Below, piece by piece: positions 15,555-24,039 of a DNA stretch of 64,000 bases. Each line of letters starts with the position of its first letter. The first letter of the stretch is position 1. This DNA comes from Microbacterium sp. (GTDB taxonomy: Bacteria > Actinomycetota > Actinomycetes > Actinomycetales > Microbacteriaceae): positions 238,434 through 302,433 of the forward strand of contig NZ_JAPSLI010000003.1 in NCBI RefSeq assembly GCF_031180975.1, written 5' to 3'. Position numbers and translations under genes: made by a program. Under the pieces are notes generated by a model that was not told where the DNA came from, searched no databases, and saw nothing but the letters and a program-made list of their open reading frames with translations.

Positions 15555-17830
15555 GGGACTTCCGCGCGACGCTCCTCGCGGGTGCGCTGTGGGCGGCGGC
15601 GCTGCTGCTGATCTCTTTCCCCGGCCTCGCACTGATGGCTGCGGTCGTCTGCGTCCTGACCGCCGCCGGATGCTGTGTGTTCGGCGGCCCGCACCGCCGG
15701 TCACGCGGACTCGGTGTGGTCGTGCTGCTGTGCTGTGCGGCGCTCGGATTCGGGGTGGCCGTGGCACAGCCGCAGCGCGAGGCGCTGGCGGACTGGGACG
15801 GTCGCGCCGTGGAGGTCGTGGTCGAGATCGCATCGTCGGCGTCGACCGGGAAGGACGGGCGGCTGTGGATGGACGCCACGACGGTTCGCGTCGGGTCGCC
15901 AGGGAGCGCGACACCGCTGGTCGCCCCGGTGCGGATCGGCATCGACCCGATGGAGGGAGCGGAGCTCGGCGCGACGCTGCGCCTCGTCGGCGAGGCGAAG
16001 AAGACGGATGCCGGGGAGCGCGCCGCCGCGGTCGTGTTCGCTCGCCGCGCGGAGGTCGTGGTTCCGGCATCCGGTGTGTTCGCCCTCGCCGCGCAGGCGC
16101 GTGCGGACTTCGTCTCCCGCGCGGGCAGGCTGCCCGAGCCGGGTGCCGGGCTGCTGCCGGGACTCGCGGTCGGTGACACCCGCGCGGTTTCCGAGCCGCT
16201 GGCGCAGGCGATGCGGGATTCGGGGCTCAGTCATCTCACCGCGGTGAGCGGTGCGAACTGCGCGATCGTCGTCGGTGCGGTGTTCTGGCTGGTCGGGCTG
16301 TGCGGTGGCGGGCGGACGCTGCGGGTCGTGCTCGCTCTGGCTGCTCTCGCCGCCTTCGTGGTGCTCGTGACACCAGAGCCGAGCGTGATCAGGGCGGGGG
16401 TGATGGCGGCGCTTGCGATGCTCACCGTGCTGCTGGGCCGGCCGAGCGCGGGCCTCGCCATGCTGTCGGTCGCGGTCAGTGGCATCCTGTTGGCCGACCC
16501 GTGGTTGGCGTCGTCGCCGGGGTTCGCGCTGTCGGTCGCAGCGACGGGCGCACTGCTGCTGCTCGCCCGCCCACTGCTGCGGGCGCTCGGACGGTGGATG
16601 CCGCATCCGTTGGCTCTCGCAGTGTCGGTCCCGCTCGCTGCTCAGGTGGTGTGCGGACCGATCGTCGCGCTGTTCGCTGAGCAGCAGTCGCTGGTCGGCG
16701 TCGCCGCGAACCTTCTTGCGGCTCCCGCGGCGCCGGTCGCGACGGTCATCGGGCTGCTCGCGTGCCTGGCCGCGCCCCTGCCCGAACTCGCGGATCTGTT
16801 CGCCGCGGCGGCGTGGCTGCCGGCCGCGTGGATCGCGTCGACGGCGCACGTCAGCGCCGGGTTGCCGGCGGCTACGGTGCGCGTCGAGGCGGGACCGGTC
16901 GCTGCCCTGGGGGCCGCGCTGCTGAGTGGCGCCGTCGCCGTCGCACTGATCCGACCTCGGAACCGCTGGCTGTGCCTCGTCGCGGCGGGCGTGCTGGTGG
17001 TCGCTGTCGGCCTCGGGGGAGGACGGATGCTGCTCACCGGCCCGCTCGCGCCGCTCACCTCGCCCGGGGAGTGGAGTGTGGCGGCGTGCGACGTGGGACA
17101 GGGGGATGCCGTGCTGGTGCGTTCAGCCGGGCGTGTTGCGCTCATCGACACCGGTCCCGAACCGGAGGCGCTGCGGCGCTGCCTGTCGGCGCTGGCTGTC
17201 AGCCGCATCGACCTTCTGGTGCTCACGCACTTCGACCTCGATCACGCGGGAGGGGTGCCCGCCGTGCTGGGGATGGTGGGCACCGCCGTTCACGGCCCAC
17301 CCGGGGAGGCCGACGACCACGGCATCCTGCGCGGGCTCGAGTCGGGCGGGGCGGAGCTGGTCGCGGGGGCGGTCGGCACGCGCGGGATGCTGGGTGGCGC
17401 GCGGTGGAGCGTGCTGTGGCCGGTCGCCGACTCGACGGCGTTCCCGCCGGGCAACGACGCCAGCGTGGTGATCGAGATCGCGGGCGGCGGGGTGCCGCGC
17501 ACGCTGTTCCTCGGCGACCTGTCAGCCGCCCCGCAACGCCTTCTGCTGTATGCCGGTCGGGTACGCGGCGGGTACGACGTCGTCAAGGTCGCACACCACG
17601 GCAGTCGAGATCAGGAAGCGGAGCTGTACCGCACCGCGGACGCCGCGGTGGCGCTGATCTCCGTCGGCGCGGGCAACGACTACGGGCATCCGCGCTCCGA
17701 GATCCTCTCGGTCCTCGACGCGACCGGTGCGCGGGTGTTCCGCACAGACCAGCAGGGGCGGGTGCTGCTGTCCGAGCGGGACGGGCGGCTCGCGGTGTGG
17801 ACAGAGCGAGCTCCGCCGCCGGGGGAGTGA
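15551..17830 (+). CDS. comEC: ComEC/Rec2-family DNA-uptake channel protein
   Basis: 759 residues. Hydrophobic N-terminal segments precede an OB-like outer domain, followed by the competence domain with many membrane helices (contains GLSHLTAVSGANCAIV, the family hallmark). The C-terminal region is a metallo-beta-lactamase fold with DVGQGDAVLVR and HFDLDHAGG near residue 560 and a late 'VAHHGSRDQ' motif. It should form the single-stranded DNA channel across the membrane and possibly degrade the other strand. Complete and in frame, so uptake could be functional, though no pilus genes lie in this window. Confidence 0.93.
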   Translation: MRDFRATLLAGALWAAALLLISFPGLALMAAVVCVLTAAGCCVFGGPHRRSRGLGVVVLLCCAALGFGVAVAQPQREALADWDGRAVEVVVEIASSASTGKDGRLWMDATTVRVGSPGSATPLVAPVRIGIDPMEGAELGATLRLVGEAKKTDAGERAAAVVFARRAEVVVPASGVFALAAQARADFVSRAGRLPEPGAGLLPGLAVGDTRAVSEPLAQAMRDSGLSHLTAVSGANCAIVVGAVFWLVGLCGGGRTLRVVLALAALAAFVVLVTPEPSVIRAGVMAALAMLTVLLGRPSAGLAMLSVAVSGILLADPWLASSPGFALSVAATGALLLLARPLLRALGRWMPHPLALAVSVPLAAQVVCGPIVALFAEQQSLVGVAANLLAAPAAPVATVIGLLACLAAPLPELADLFAAAAWLPAAWIASTAHVSAGLPAATVRVEAGPVAALGAALLSGAVAVALIRPRNRWLCLVAAGVLVVAVGLGGGRMLLTGPLAPLTSPGEWSVAACDVGQGDAVLVRSAGRVALIDTGPEPEALRRCLSALAVSRIDLLVLTHFDLDHAGGVPAVLGMVGTAVHGPPGEADDHGILRGLESGGAELVAGAVGTRGMLGGARWSVLWPVADSTAFPPGNDASVVIEIAGGGVPRTLFLGDLSAAPQRLLLYAGRVRGGYDVVKVAHHGSRDQEAELYRTADAAVALISVGAGNDYGHPRSEILSVLDATGARVFRTDQQGRVLLSERDGRLAVWTERAPPPGE

Positions 17831-17868
17831 CGGCCACTCGTCGCACCGCGGTCGTCGGTGGCCGCCGG

Positions 17869-17874
17869 TAGGCT
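17869..17874 (+). promoter_or_regulatory. -10 box, leaderless start of holA
   Basis: TAGGCT lies 6 nt before ATG 17881, with no ribosome site between. Confidence 0.55.
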
Positions 17875-17880
17875 GGTCGC

Positions 17881-18930
17881 ATGCCCGCAGCCCGCTCTTC
17901 CGCCCGCGCTTCCGGCGCGCGCGCAGCGGGAAAGCCGTCCATCCCGCAGGTGTCGTGGCGCGAGCCCCGGCCGGCGCCCATCGTGCTGGTGTCGGGGCCG
18001 GAGGAGATCCTCGCCGAGCGGGCGATCGCCGGGGTCCGCGACTACCTGCGCGCGGAAGACCCGGCGCTCGAGGTCAGCGACATCCGTGCCGACGACTACG
18101 GCGCGGGCACGCTGCTCGCGGTCACCTCCCCGTCGCTGTTCGGCGAGCCCCGGCTCGTCCGCGTGGCCGGCGTCGAGAAGTGCTCGGACGCGTTCCTGCA
18201 GGAGGCGCTGAAGTACGTCGAGAACCCGCAGGAGGGGGCGACGGTCGTCCTTCGCCACACCGGGGCAAGCGTGCGGGGCAAGAAGCTTCTGGATGCCATC
18301 CGCGGGGGCACCGGTGGAGGCATCGAGATCCCGTGCGCGGCAGTGAAGCGCGACTCCGACCGTGTGGACTTCGCGGCCGGGGAGTTCAAGGCGGCGAAGA
18401 AGCGCATCGCGCCGAGCGCATTGCGCGCCCTCGTCTCGGCGTTCGCCGATGACCTCACCGAGCTCGCAGCCGCCTGCCAGCAGCTGATCGGCGACGTCGA
18501 GGGTGACATCACCGACGACGTCATCACCAAGTACTACGGCGGCCGGGTCGAAGTATCGGCCTTCGTGGTCGCCGATACCGCCATCGCCGGTCGCTACGGA
18601 GAAGCGCTGATCGCCTTGCGGCACGCACTCGCCTCCGGCGCGGACCCGGTGCCGATGGTGGCAGCGTTCGCGATGAAGCTCCGCACGATGGCGCGCGTTG
18701 CGGGCAACCGCGAGCCCAGCCGTCAGCTCGCCCAGCGACTCGGCATGAAGGACTGGCAGGTCGACAGAGCGCGCCGTGACCTGACCGGCTGGAACGAACG
18801 ATCGCTCGGCATGGCGATCCAGGCTGTCGCTCGCGCCGATGCCGAGGTAAAGGGTGCCGCTCGCGACCCCATCTTCGCACTCGAGCGGATGGTCACCGTC
18901 ATCGCCACCCGCGAACCGTTCGGCGAGTAG
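17881..18930 (+). CDS. holA: DNA polymerase III subunit delta
   Basis: 349 residues. Delta is the clamp-loader subunit that opens the beta sliding clamp. The N-terminal ~35 residues are basic, low in complexity and specific to this lineage. The P-loop-like domain begins with APIVLVSGPEEILAERAI, and the family feature 'LFGEPRLVRV' (clamp-opening element) follows near residue 85. The helical collar domain covers the C-terminal third. Size fits actinobacterial HolA. It follows comEC by 50 nt but has its own -10 box. Confidence 0.92.
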   Translation: MPAARSSARASGARAAGKPSIPQVSWREPRPAPIVLVSGPEEILAERAIAGVRDYLRAEDPALEVSDIRADDYGAGTLLAVTSPSLFGEPRLVRVAGVEKCSDAFLQEALKYVENPQEGATVVLRHTGASVRGKKLLDAIRGGTGGGIEIPCAAVKRDSDRVDFAAGEFKAAKKRIAPSALRALVSAFADDLTELAAACQQLIGDVEGDITDDVITKYYGGRVEVSAFVVADTAIAGRYGEALIALRHALASGADPVPMVAAFAMKLRTMARVAGNREPSRQLAQRLGMKDWQVDRARRDLTGWNERSLGMAIQAVARADAEVKGAARDPIFALERMVTVIATREPFGE

Positions 18931-18971
18931 CCCGGCGCGGGATGCCGCGTGCCACCCCTTCCGGGTCAGCT

Positions 18972-20828
18972 CTACTCGGGGGTGGGGATGAACATGACGC
19001 GTCGGGTGGGGTGGTCGGTGTAGTGGCGGCCGAGGGGGCTGGTCCAGTGGATGGAGCCGTCCGCGGTCTGACGCGCGGTCCACCGGTGTGCGTCGGGCAC
19101 GTCGGGGTGTTTGAGGGCGTGGTGGGTGAGGCAGAGGTGGCTCAGGTTGTCGGTGGCGGTGGGGCCGCCGAGGGCGTGGTCGTGGTTGTGGTCGATCTGG
19201 CAGCGGTAGACGGGCATGCGGCAGCCGGGGAACCGGCAATGCTGGTCGCGGGCGCGCAGGAACCTGCGCATCGGCTCCGTGGGCGTGTAGGTGTCGGTGC
19301 TGGTGACCAGGCCGGTGGGGTCCAGGAACAGGCGGGTCCAGCCGGTGTGGTTCCCGGCAAGATGGCGGGCGATGTCCGGGTCGAGCGGCCCGTGCCCGTC
19401 GAGGGAGGCGGGGTGGTCGTCGGCGCCGGTGAGGGTGGTGGCGTTCACGGTGATCTGGATGCGGGCGGTGATGTTGCCCAGTGCGGGGCCGTGCACGGTG
19501 GACGGGTCGGTGGTGAGCAGCAGGTCGGTGAGCAGGTCCGCCCGCATCTGATCCAACGTGCGGGTATCCGCTGAGAAATGGATCACATCGGGATGCTCCC
19601 CCGCGTCGGCACGCACCCGCGCCAGGATGCCGGCCACTTCGGGGTCGTTCATCCACTCCCACGGATCCTCGCCGGCAGATCCTTCGCCGGGTGGGGAGCC
19701 ACGATCGGAGAACTCCCCGTATCCGGGCGGTGGGGGTGGGAAGGGGTCGGTGGTGAACGTGTCCCCGTCACCGAAGATCGCGTCCGCGGGATCGCCCGCC
19801 TCACCGCCGGTTGTGTCGCGGCTGGTGTCGGCGGTGATGTCCGTGTCGCCGGTCGAGGCGGGATGCCCAGCATCGGCAGCGGTGGAACCAGGGGCCGTAG
19901 TGTCCGGGTCCCGGTCGGTGACATCCGCGGGGACAACGCCAGTGCTGGCGGGGTCGGTGACACCGGCCTCCACGTCAGGGGTCTCCGCGTCACGGGCATC
20001 CGTGTTGTCCGTCTCGGCGTCTGCTTCCGGCGCCTCCGCCTCCGCGCGCCCGGCCGCGGCCTCGAACTCGTCGTCGTCGGTGATGACCGGTTCGGGCTCG
20101 TCCTGTGCGGCGTCGGTGTGGGCGCGGTGTTCGGCTTCGGCGAGGCGGATGGCGAGCAGGATGGCGTCGATGTCGGGTTCCCGGTCGGCTTCCTGCGCGA
20201 TGCGGGTGAGCCGGTCATGGATCGCCACCGCCAAGTACTCCGGCAGGATCGCGGTCAACAACGCCAACCCGTCCCCGACGGAGCGCACAGTCACGGCGCG
20301 TTCGGCTTTGGCGTTGCGGTGCCGTTCGGTCACGCTCTGCCCGGCCAGGGCGGCGGCGACCTGCCGGGCGTGCGCCCGCGTCCGCATCGGGGAGTCGGTC
20401 TCGGCGACCACCAGCACGGCGGCCTGGTACAGGTCGATCACGTCGGGGTCGGCCTGACCGGCGCGGATCGCGGCGGTGATGGGCGACAGGGCGCGGGCGA
20501 TCTCCCGGGCATGCGCGGCGTCGATCCGACCCTCCTCGAACGCAGCCCGCACCGCGGGCAGCTCGTCCATGATCGTCGCCGCGTCCAGGAACGCGTACTC
20601 GATCGCCCCCTTCGACACCCGCCCAGCCGCGGAGTACTCCGCCACCATCGACCGGTAGATCGAATCCCGATGCGCCGGATTCTCACGGATGTCCTCATCC
20701 AGCATCCGCATCCGCTCCGCCGCCAACCCCGCCAACCGAGCCTCCAACTTCGCGATCTCACGGCGAGTACGCACCCACTCATCCAGCAGCGCCTCACGCC
20801 GCTCGAGATCCAGAAGCTCCATCGCCAT
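18972..20828 (-). CDS. DUF222 / HNH endonuclease-domain protein with a long acidic linker
   Basis: 618 residues. The N-terminal ~240 residues are helical DUF222 (the '13E12 repeat' type common in actinobacteria). From about 242 to 390 the sequence is a low-complexity stretch rich in Asp, Thr, Ala and Pro. The C-terminus holds an HNH domain: CRFPGCRMP, QIDHNHDHALGGPT, NLSHLCLTHHALKH, with zinc-ligand cysteines. Nuclease activity is inferred from motifs; no substrate is known. ATG 20828 follows TAAACT by 6 nt, so it is probably leaderless. The family often occurs in many copies per genome. Confidence 0.85.
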   Translation of the reverse strand: MAMELLDLERREALLDEWVRTRREIAKLEARLAGLAAERMRMLDEDIRENPAHRDSIYRSMVAEYSAAGRVSKGAIEYAFLDAATIMDELPAVRAAFEEGRIDAAHAREIARALSPITAAIRAGQADPDVIDLYQAAVLVVAETDSPMRTRAHARQVAAALAGQSVTERHRNAKAERAVTVRSVGDGLALLTAILPEYLAVAIHDRLTRIAQEADREPDIDAILLAIRLAEAEHRAHTDAAQDEPEPVITDDDEFEAAAGRAEAEAPEADAETDNTDARDAETPDVEAGVTDPASTGVVPADVTDRDPDTTAPGSTAADAGHPASTGDTDITADTSRDTTGGEAGDPADAIFGDGDTFTTDPFPPPPPGYGEFSDRGSPPGEGSAGEDPWEWMNDPEVAGILARVRADAGEHPDVIHFSADTRTLDQMRADLLTDLLLTTDPSTVHGPALGNITARIQITVNATTLTGADDHPASLDGHGPLDPDIARHLAGNHTGWTRLFLDPTGLVTSTDTYTPTEPMRRFLRARDQHCRFPGCRMPVYRCQIDHNHDHALGGPTATDNLSHLCLTHHALKHPDVPDAHRWTARQTADGSIHWTSPLGRHYTDHPTRRVMFIPTPE

Positions 20829-20834
20829 GCAACC

Positions 20835-20840
20835 AGTTTA
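20835..20840 (-). promoter_or_regulatory. -10 box, leaderless start of the DUF222/HNH gene
   Basis: On the minus strand TAAACT is 6 nt before ATG 20828, in a locally AT-rich stretch. Confidence 0.45.
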
Positions 20841-20895
20841 GAACATATGTACGACACCGGCAAGGATCCAAAGCAAGAGTCTTGCGCAGAAACGA

Positions 20896-20927
20896 AGGAG
20901 GCCCGCCCCTGACGGGACGGACCTCCT
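20896..20927 (-). terminator. Intrinsic terminator of rpsT
   Basis: On the minus strand, 16 nt after the rpsT stop, AGGAGGTCCGTCCC and GGGGCGGGCCTCCT pair around GTCA with few mismatches, followed by TCGTTTC. This fits an intrinsic terminator. Confidence 0.75.
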
Positions 20928-20942
20928 GACGTGCGATGCGAC

Positions 20943-21203
20943 TCAGAGCGAGGCGACCTGCTTGGCGATGGCCGACTTGCGGTTCTTCGCCTGGTTCTTG
21001 TGCACGACACCCTTGCTGACGGCCTTGTCGAGCTTGACGGATGCCTTGGCGAGGGCGGCCTCAGCGGCCTCCTTGTCGCCGGCGACGACGGCCTCGCGGG
21101 TCTTGCGGACCCACGTCTTCAGCTCGCTCTTGACGGCCTTGTTGCGCTCCTGAGCCTTCAGGTTCGTCTTGTTGCGCTTGATCTGCGACTTGATGTTTGC
21201 CAC
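20943..21203 (-). CDS. rpsT: 30S ribosomal protein S20
   Basis: 86 residues, Lys/Arg-rich, beginning [13 protein letters not shown] and containing the S20 pattern of basic helices ([26 protein letters not shown]). It binds 16S rRNA early in small-subunit assembly. The frame is open further upstream, but GTG at 21203 gives the standard S20 N-terminus. It is followed by a strong terminator and has no operon partner. Confidence 0.96.
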   Translation of the reverse strand: MANIKSQIKRNKTNLKAQERNKAVKSELKTWVRKTREAVVAGDKEAAEAALAKASVKLDKAVSKGVVHKNQAKNRKSAIAKQVASL

Positions 21204-21338
21204 GTGTGGACACTTTCTATCTGATGATGATCGGATGCCGCCGGCGAGAGAGGGGCGCCGAACGGCGGTCGTGAGGGACGAACCCACACGCAAGCCAAGA
21301 GTCAATGTTACCAGCACGGGCGGGACCGCGCGAACGAC

Positions 21339-22082
21339 TCACCCGGCGCGCCCCTCCGCGCCGATCCCCGCCTCGACTGTCGCGACGGCGAGCCGGAGCA
21401 CCGCGTTGAACGCGGCCGGTCGCATCGTGGTCACGAGGTGCGACGTCTTCGGCACGACGATCAGTTCCGCATGCCGTGCGAGCCGGGTGAACAGCCGCTC
21501 ATTCACACGCAGCTGATCGAACTGCCCGTTGACGAACCAGAGGGGCACCCGGATGCGGGCCACGGCCGTCGCGAGGTCGAGAGAGGACAGGCTGCTCAGG
21601 GCGATGTCCTGGGCGTCGAGCGCATATCCGCCCGCCTCGTAGTCATGGCGCGTCTCGGGCGGCAGCGTCGCAGCCAGCATCCGTCGGGTCAGCCACAGGC
21701 CGCGATCCGGCAGCCGATCGATGGTCCTGGCGAAGGTGCGGTACGCGGCCAGTGCGGCTCCGCGAGGGAGGGCCGTGCACGACACGGCCACCAGGCCGCT
21801 CACCGGCGGAGGATCGACCGCACCGGTGTACTCCAGGGTGAGCAGACCGCCCATCGAGTGCCCGACCAGCAGCACCGGGCCGCGCTCGGCGGCATCCCGC
21901 ACCGCCTCATCGATCGTCGCGAACGCGCCATCGATGGTGAAGACCTCGTCGCGACGCGTGCCGTGGCCCGGCAAATCGACGGCGGTGACGGGGATGCCGT
22001 TCTGGTCGAGCCACGCGACCTGCGATCGCCACATGGTGGCGGAGGTGCGGATGCCGTGCACGAGAACGACCTGGACAGTCAC
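21339..22082 (-). CDS. Alpha/beta-hydrolase
   Basis: 247 residues with the alpha/beta-hydrolase fold. The oxyanion region is VLVHGIRTSA; DLPGHG follows strand 4; the nucleophile elbow is VGHSMGG (Ser); the acid is probably Asp in NGQFDQLRV; and the late His is in KTSHLV. Probable cytoplasmic esterase, lipase or hydrolase with unknown substrate. GTG at 22082 is chosen because TATGCT lies 7 nt upstream; an ORF start at 22094 would overlap that box. Confidence 0.85.
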   Translation of the reverse strand: MTVQVVLVHGIRTSATMWRSQVAWLDQNGIPVTAVDLPGHGTRRDEVFTIDGAFATIDEAVRDAAERGPVLLVGHSMGGLLTLEYTGAVDPPPVSGLVAVSCTALPRGAALAAYRTFARTIDRLPDRGLWLTRRMLAATLPPETRHDYEAGGYALDAQDIALSSLSSLDLATAVARIRVPLWFVNGQFDQLRVNERLFTRLARHAELIVVPKTSHLVTTMRPAAFNAVLRLAVATVEAGIGAEGRAG

Positions 22083-22089
22083 GCTCCCA

Positions 22090-22095
22090 AGCATA
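22090..22095 (-). promoter_or_regulatory. -10 box, leaderless start of the hydrolase
   Basis: TATGCT on the minus strand is 7 nt before GTG 22082. It begins 5 nt after the stem of the terminator for the upstream gene. Confidence 0.5.
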
Positions 22096-22100
22096 GGAAA

Positions 22101-22131
22101 GCGGGGCCGGCGGACGAACCACCGGCCCCGC
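22101..22131 (-). terminator. Intrinsic terminator of the peptide-binding lipoprotein gene
   Basis: GCGGGGCCGG and CCGGCCCCGC form a perfect 10-bp stem with an 11-nt loop, followed on the minus strand by TTTCC. It lies 40 nt after the stop of the substrate-binding gene. Confidence 0.75.
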
Positions 22132-22138
22132 TCATGGA

Positions 22139-22157
22139 CCGCTTCGACGAGCTCAGC
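22139..22157. repeat. Dispersed CTTCGAC..GCTCAG element, copy A
   Basis: CCGCTTCGACGAGCTCAGC, flanked by GGACC and GGCCC, resembles two other intergenic or gene-end copies at 30086 and 57504. It lies just after the binding-protein stop. Confidence 0.45.
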
Positions 22158-22171
22158 GGCCCATCAGGGAA

Positions 22172-23890
22172 TTACTTCTCCCAACCGACGTTCTCGACCG
22201 GCTGAACGCCGAACAGGTCGAGGCCGACGTACGGCTCCGGCGTCAGGTTGGCGAGGCCCTCCTTGACGGTCCAGATCTCCGGGCCGTTGAAGGCCGGCAG
22301 CAGGCCCCAGGTCTGCTTGAAGATCTCGGCCTCCATCTCCATGGCCTTCTTGGTCTGCTCCTCGGGGTCGGAGATGGTCTCCAGCTCCTCGTGGATCATC
22401 TTGTCGATCTCCGGCGTGCCGGTGCCCGACAGGTTCAGACCGCTGTCCGAGCAGTACAGCTGGCAGAACCAGGCCGCACCGAACGGGTCGGACGACGTGA
22501 AGTTCAGGAAGAACATGTCGCCGTTCTGGTTGGTGTAGTCCTCAGCGAAGTCCGAAGACGGACGCTGGTCGACCTTCACCTCGACACCGATCTCCTTCAG
22601 CTGTGCCTGGACGGCCACCGAACGCGCACGGGCGGTCTCGGTGTCGCTGTGCACGGGGAAGACGATGGACAGCTTCTGGCCGTCCTTCTCGCGGATGCCG
22701 TCCTCACCGGCGACCCAGCCGGCGTCGTCGAGCAGCTTGTTCGCCTTCTCGGTGTCGCCGTCCTTGCGGCCGGCCTTCTCCAGCGAGTTGCTGTAGTGCG
22801 GCTGGAACGAGAAAAGCGTGAGCGAGCCGGCGGGCGGCTCGGTGTAGTTCAGGCCGTTGAAGACGATCTCCTTGATCTGCTCGAGGTTGATCGCGGTGAA
22901 GATGGCCTCACGGACCTCGAGCTCCTTCAGAGCCGGCGAGGCGGAGTTCAGCGTGAACAGAGCGTTGGCGGTCGCCTGGCCCTTGTAGGTCTTCACGCCT
23001 TCGAGGTCCTCGATCTGCGCGAGCAGCTCGGCGCTGCCGGTCTCGGCCATGTCGACCTCGTCGTTGCGAAGAGCGTTGACCGCGGCGGTCGGCTCCATCT
23101 GCACGAAGGTGACCTTGTCGAGCAGCGGCTTCTCGCCCCACCACTTGTCGTTCGGAACCAGGTTCACGAAGCCACCGGTCTTGTCGTAGCTCTCGACCGT
23201 GTACGGACCTGCGCCCCACTCTGCGTGCCAGTCACCCAGGAACGCGGTGTTGAACAGCTCCGGCGTGTTGACGGCCGGGTGCAGGAGGCCGCCGGTGTAC
23301 ACCATCTCCGGCCAGGCGAACTCGCCGTCGAAGGTGACGATGACGTCCTTGTCGGTCTCGCCCTTCTCGACGGACTTGATCTCCTTCCAGCCGTCGGTCG
23401 CGTTCGGCTGGTAGGCCTCGTTCTCGCCGTTCTGCGCCTTCCAGGTCGCCTCGAACGACTTCCAGTCGATCGGAGTGCCGTCGTTCCAGGTCGCCTCCTC
23501 GGTGACCTTGAAACGGATGACGGTGTTGCCGTCCTCGACGCCGAACGAGTACTCGTCCAGGTACGCGTCGTTCTTGTATACGGTTCCGTCGGGCTTCATC
23601 AGCAGGAGCTGCGGGGTGAACCAGGTGGAGATCTGGGTCACGCGCGCGTCGCCGTCGCTGTGGAAGTGGTTCAGCTGCTCCGCGATGTTGGGCACAGGAA
23701 TGCGAAGCTCGCCGCCCTGCTTGAGGTTCTCGCGCGGCTGCGGGTTGTAGTCCGCACCGGTGACGGTCTCCTTCTCTCCGTCGCCGCCGCCGTTTCCACC
23801 GTTGTCTCCGGTGTTCGCTGCACACCCGCCAAGGGCGAGCGCGAGAGCGCCGCTGATCGCGACCGCTCCCATCAGCTTGTGCTGCTTCAT
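22172..23890 (-). CDS. ABC transporter substrate-binding lipoprotein, peptide/opine (family 5) type
   Basis: 572 residues. A lipoprotein signal ends at LGGC (Cys23), followed by a Gly/Asn-rich linker. The mature part is a family-5 extracellular solute-binding protein (DppA/OppA type), with WNDGTPIDWKSFEATWKAQ, 'GAGPYTVESYD' and the AINLEQIKEIVFNG region. It should bind peptides or similar solutes and pass them to the permeases encoded upstream. RBS AAAGGAG precedes ATG 23890. It lies 149 nt after the ATPase gene on the same strand and ends in a strong terminator. Confidence 0.93.
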   Translation of the reverse strand: MKQHKLMGAVAISGALALALGGCAANTGDNGGNGGGDGEKETVTGADYNPQPRENLKQGGELRIPVPNIAEQLNHFHSDGDARVTQISTWFTPQLLLMKPDGTVYKNDAYLDEYSFGVEDGNTVIRFKVTEEATWNDGTPIDWKSFEATWKAQNGENEAYQPNATDGWKEIKSVEKGETDKDVIVTFDGEFAWPEMVYTGGLLHPAVNTPELFNTAFLGDWHAEWGAGPYTVESYDKTGGFVNLVPNDKWWGEKPLLDKVTFVQMEPTAAVNALRNDEVDMAETGSAELLAQIEDLEGVKTYKGQATANALFTLNSASPALKELEVREAIFTAINLEQIKEIVFNGLNYTEPPAGSLTLFSFQPHYSNSLEKAGRKDGDTEKANKLLDDAGWVAGEDGIREKDGQKLSIVFPVHSDTETARARSVAVQAQLKEIGVEVKVDQRPSSDFAEDYTNQNGDMFFLNFTSSDPFGAAWFCQLYCSDSGLNLSGTGTPEIDKMIHEELETISDPEEQTKKAMEMEAEIFKQTWGLLPAFNGPEIWTVKEGLANLTPEPYVGLDLFGVQPVENVGWEK

Positions 23891-24039
23891 GGTGCTCCTT
23901 TCGCCTTTCGGCGTTCGATAGGGGAAGACTAGTTCGCGATCAACCCGCGTAGAGGTGCGCGCAAGTGAATCGTGACTAACTGTTATCGGACGGTGATCCT
24001 CTGTGATCGGCCCGTAACGTTCCCCGGTGGTACGGGAGG
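23891..24039 (-). promoter_or_regulatory. Intergenic leader of the substrate-binding gene
   Basis: 149 bp, AT-richer than its surroundings, between the fused ATPase gene and the binding-protein gene. It ends in a clear ribosome site (AAAGGAGCACC). A separate promoter or an mRNA processing site is likely, since binding proteins are needed in excess over permeases. I could not fix a -10/-35 pair with confidence. Confidence 0.35.

Noticed and set aside
19578..20912. A 444-codon plus-strand frame opposite the DUF222/HNH gene
   Set aside because: Gly/Val/Arg-rich shadow; the minus strand has the HNH motif and the promoter box.
22391..23932. A 513-codon plus-strand frame opposite the peptide-binding protein gene
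   Set aside because: Rich in Val, Leu, Arg and Asp with no motif, and fully antisense to a well-defined lipoprotein gene.
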